Shown here one piece after another: positions 16,635-18,073 of a DNA stretch of 18,073 bases. Each line of letters begins with the position of its first letter. Position 1 is the first letter of the stretch. The translations under genes and the position numbers were made by a program. The notes below the pieces were generated by a model, which saw only the letters and a program-made list of their open reading frames with translations, ran no database searches and was not told the origin of the DNA. Source of the DNA: Chrysochromulina parva (Eukaryota; Haptophyta; Prymnesiales; Chrysochromulinaceae); assembly GCA_002887195.1 (NCBI GenBank), contig PJAB01001027.1:1-18073 (forward strand), in the 5' to 3' direction.

Positions 16635-17859
16635 TCAATCTTCGTCGAGCTCGAGCACAGCCTGCTCGGCCTCATCGAGTTCTCGCGCGCGCAGCCCCCG
16701 CAACTCCTCTTTGGCAGAGGCCCCAAAGGGTGTGCGCTCGAGGCGTTCTCCCCCAGGCGTGGTGGCCACGGTAGCGTAGCCGCCTCGCGCGAAGCCGCCT
16801 CCTGAGGCCGCCCAGGGTCGCGAGCGGAGGTCGCCTGAGCGGAGGTCACCCGAGGTCACCCGCGCCGCATGCACGAGCAGCGTCAGCACGAAGCACGCGG
16901 TGCCCAGCAATGAGACCCAGAGCACAATCGAGAGCCTCTCGCGCTCGGCACGGCGCGTGTGGCACGCGCGCCGTTCCTCTGCGCAGACGGGACCGCCCAT
17001 GGGGCGGGTGGGCTCGCCACTCGCGGCATGGCTGCTGCCACCATCACTGTTGCGATCGGGAGAGGGTGGCGGTGGAGATGGCTCTGGCGGGTTTGGGGAT
17101 GGAGAGGGCGGAGGCGGAGATGGCTCAGGTGGCGAGGGCTCGGGGGGTGGCGGAGGGCTAGGCTCACCACCTTCTGGCTCAGCCTTCTCCGTTGAGTCTT
17201 CTGACAATCGGCGTTCGGCGTCGCTGCCGCCATCGCTGCTGCCGCCATCGCTGCCGCCATCGCTGCCGCTGCTGCCTCCAACCCCGCTGCCTCCAGCGCC
17301 GCTTCCCATCCCGCTGCTGCTCATTCCATCACCGCCGGTCGAGAATGAGCCAGACTCAGTGCCGTCGTCCGTGCCAGCACCCAGCTCGAGCGTTCCCGCC
17401 TCCACGGCCGCTTTCGGCTGCTGCGGCTGCTGCTCCGCCGCGGGCGCCGCGGCTTGCTGATCTGCCTCCTCCGCAGCGTCCTCGCGCCTCTTCCTCAAGG
17501 TAGAAGCGAGCCCAGAGAGAAGCTGCATCTGACGCTCACGAGGCGCTCGTGCCTCCAGCCCCGCCAGCCCAGCCCCCAGCCCCGCCCCCAGCCCTGCCCC
17601 CAGCCCTGCCCCCAGCGAGGACACGAGAAGGCTCAGCTGCTGCAGCATCGCGGACACGGGCGGCGGGGGAGCTTCATCGGCTGAGACCCTCCTGCGAAAG
17701 CCTTCCATAGGATTCAAAGGCCTCCGTTCCTCAAATGATGCCGTGGGCTGCAGACCGTCAGCGGCGGCGGCCAACATCATAAGGACCGTCGCCTCGCCCG
17801 TCGCGCTGCCGTCCTCACCACCCATCGTGGTCGCCAATGCCTCGGTGGTACACTCGTCC
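16635..17859 (-). CDS. Pro/Ser/Gly-rich single-pass (or two-pass) membrane protein, 3' exon
   Basis: The frame runs to the TGA at 16635-16637. The first ATG in this exon is at 17825 (396 aa), but a good acceptor at 17860 suggests the exon continues a gene starting outside the window. Visible in order: a hydrophobic Gly-Ala repeat (SSLGAGLGAGLGAGLGAGL) at about 17558-17625; acidic and Gln/Ala-rich linkers; a Ser/Gly run; a (S)PPPP/PEPSPP region like algal cell-wall or extracellular linkers; a basic pre-membrane stretch (HTRRAERER); a clear membrane span SIVLWVSLLGTACFVLTLLV (about 16866-16934); then a tail of about 75 residues with a tandem GDLRS pair and an acidic end. The architecture suggests a surface protein with an external Pro-rich stalk and a short internal tail, though the basic residues before the span leave orientation open. 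I recognise no family. Confidence 0.6.
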
Positions 17860-17944
17860 CTGCGAAGACACAATGCAAAGCCAGAGGCGATCAGAGAGGC
17901 GCGTGCGCAAAGGCTATCAAGCAGAGGCTACCAGGCCATCAGAC
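17860..17944 (-). other. Candidate 85-nt GT-AG intron in the membrane-protein gene
   Basis: On the minus strand the acceptor is TTGTGTCTTCGCAG|GG with a pyrimidine-rich approach, and a donor TG|GTCTGA at 17944 keeps the frame (phase 2, rebuilding a Trp codon). The frame without splicing stops at 17928-17930. Another GT 11 nt inside is possible but breaks the frame. Confidence 0.5.
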
Positions 17945-18073
17945 CACTCCAGGGCCTCAGGGGCAGAAGCGCGATCGCGATCGCTTTCGGCTACGCACTC
18001 GACGGCGGCATCGCATTCGCCCGAGAGCAGGAGCGCGAACGCGTGCGGGCAGTGCCGTTCACACGTCGAGGAC
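17945..18073 (-). CDS. Candidate upstream exon of the membrane-protein gene, cut by the window edge
   Basis: This frame is open across all 129 nt and reads a Cys-containing stretch: ERHCPHAFALLLSGECDAAV, then ECVAESDRDRASAPEALEW, joining DECTTEAL in the next exon. Several Cys within about 35 residues would suit an extracellular part. It is supported only by splice-site phase and an open frame. A plus-strand frame is also open here (noted under rejected items). Confidence 0.4.

Noticed and set aside
17881..18073. Plus-strand frame reading GLRGRSAIAIAFGYALDGG, possibly a divergent gene.
   Set aside because: It has no nearby start, and the minus-strand frame joins the membrane-protein exon through a good acceptor in the right phase. 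Not excluded, but weaker.
1..18073. CRISPR arrays, bacterial operons, insertion sequences, rRNA.
   Set aside because: No spaced identical repeats, ribosome-binding-site-led gene strings, transposase motifs or rRNA-like conserved stretches were seen.

Overview
The window looks like nuclear DNA from a GC-rich eukaryotic microalga. Genes are large, sit on both strands, and share no operons. At least one is split by a GT-AG intron, proteins carry long Ala/Pro/Gly low-complexity tracts, and one product has an N-terminus that resembles the bipartite (ASAF-type) targeting signal used by algae with red-derived complex plastids. A haptophyte or a stramenopile alga such as a pelagophyte is my best guess; the sequence alone does not settle it.

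Layout, left to right. 1-689 holds no gene I can support. 690-1487 (-) is a DEDDh 3'-5' exonuclease of the REXO/ISG20 type. 1804-5532 (-) is a 1242-residue SFI1-like protein: more than 20 Trp-containing centrin-binding-type repeats, a C-terminal coiled coil, and an unexpected EF-hand-like loop near the N-terminus. 5692-6363 (+) is a small PDZ-domain protein, probably plastid-targeted, visibly lower in GC than its neighbours and divergent from the SFI1-like gene. 7017-8750 (-) is an unrecognised protein with a coiled coil, a SAM-like helical segment and an Arg/Ser-rich tail. 8905-15629 (+) is one spliced gene for an XRN1-type cytoplasmic 5'-3' exoribonuclease (2174 residues). 16635 to the right edge (-) is a Pro/Ser/Gly-rich membrane protein whose 5' end lies outside the window.

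The main discovery is in the XRN1 gene. What first reads as two ORFs in different frames (ending at 10905 and opening near 11070) joins precisely when a 200-bp GT-AG intron (10896-11095) is removed. The joined exons rebuild a complete MLLE (PABC) domain, the peptide-binding domain of poly(A)-binding protein, inserted between the two conserved halves of the XRN nuclease core. I know of no XRN1 with an MLLE domain. By inference, this enzyme could be brought directly to PAM2-motif proteins (in other organisms PAN3, eRF3, PAIP and TOB families), coupling poly(A)-linked events to 5'-3' decay on one polypeptide. The same linker carries RGG/GKG-rich tracts and two FPSLPG motifs.

Secondary points of interest are the EF-hand on an SFI1-like scaffold, a recent in-frame duplication and a long palindrome inside that gene, a four-copy hairpin minisatellite that contains the XRN1 stop codon, and a terminal-inverted-repeat-like element at 6416-6593. 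The genes share no obvious single pathway. Two of them are RNases, but they are about 7 kb apart and I do not infer co-function.
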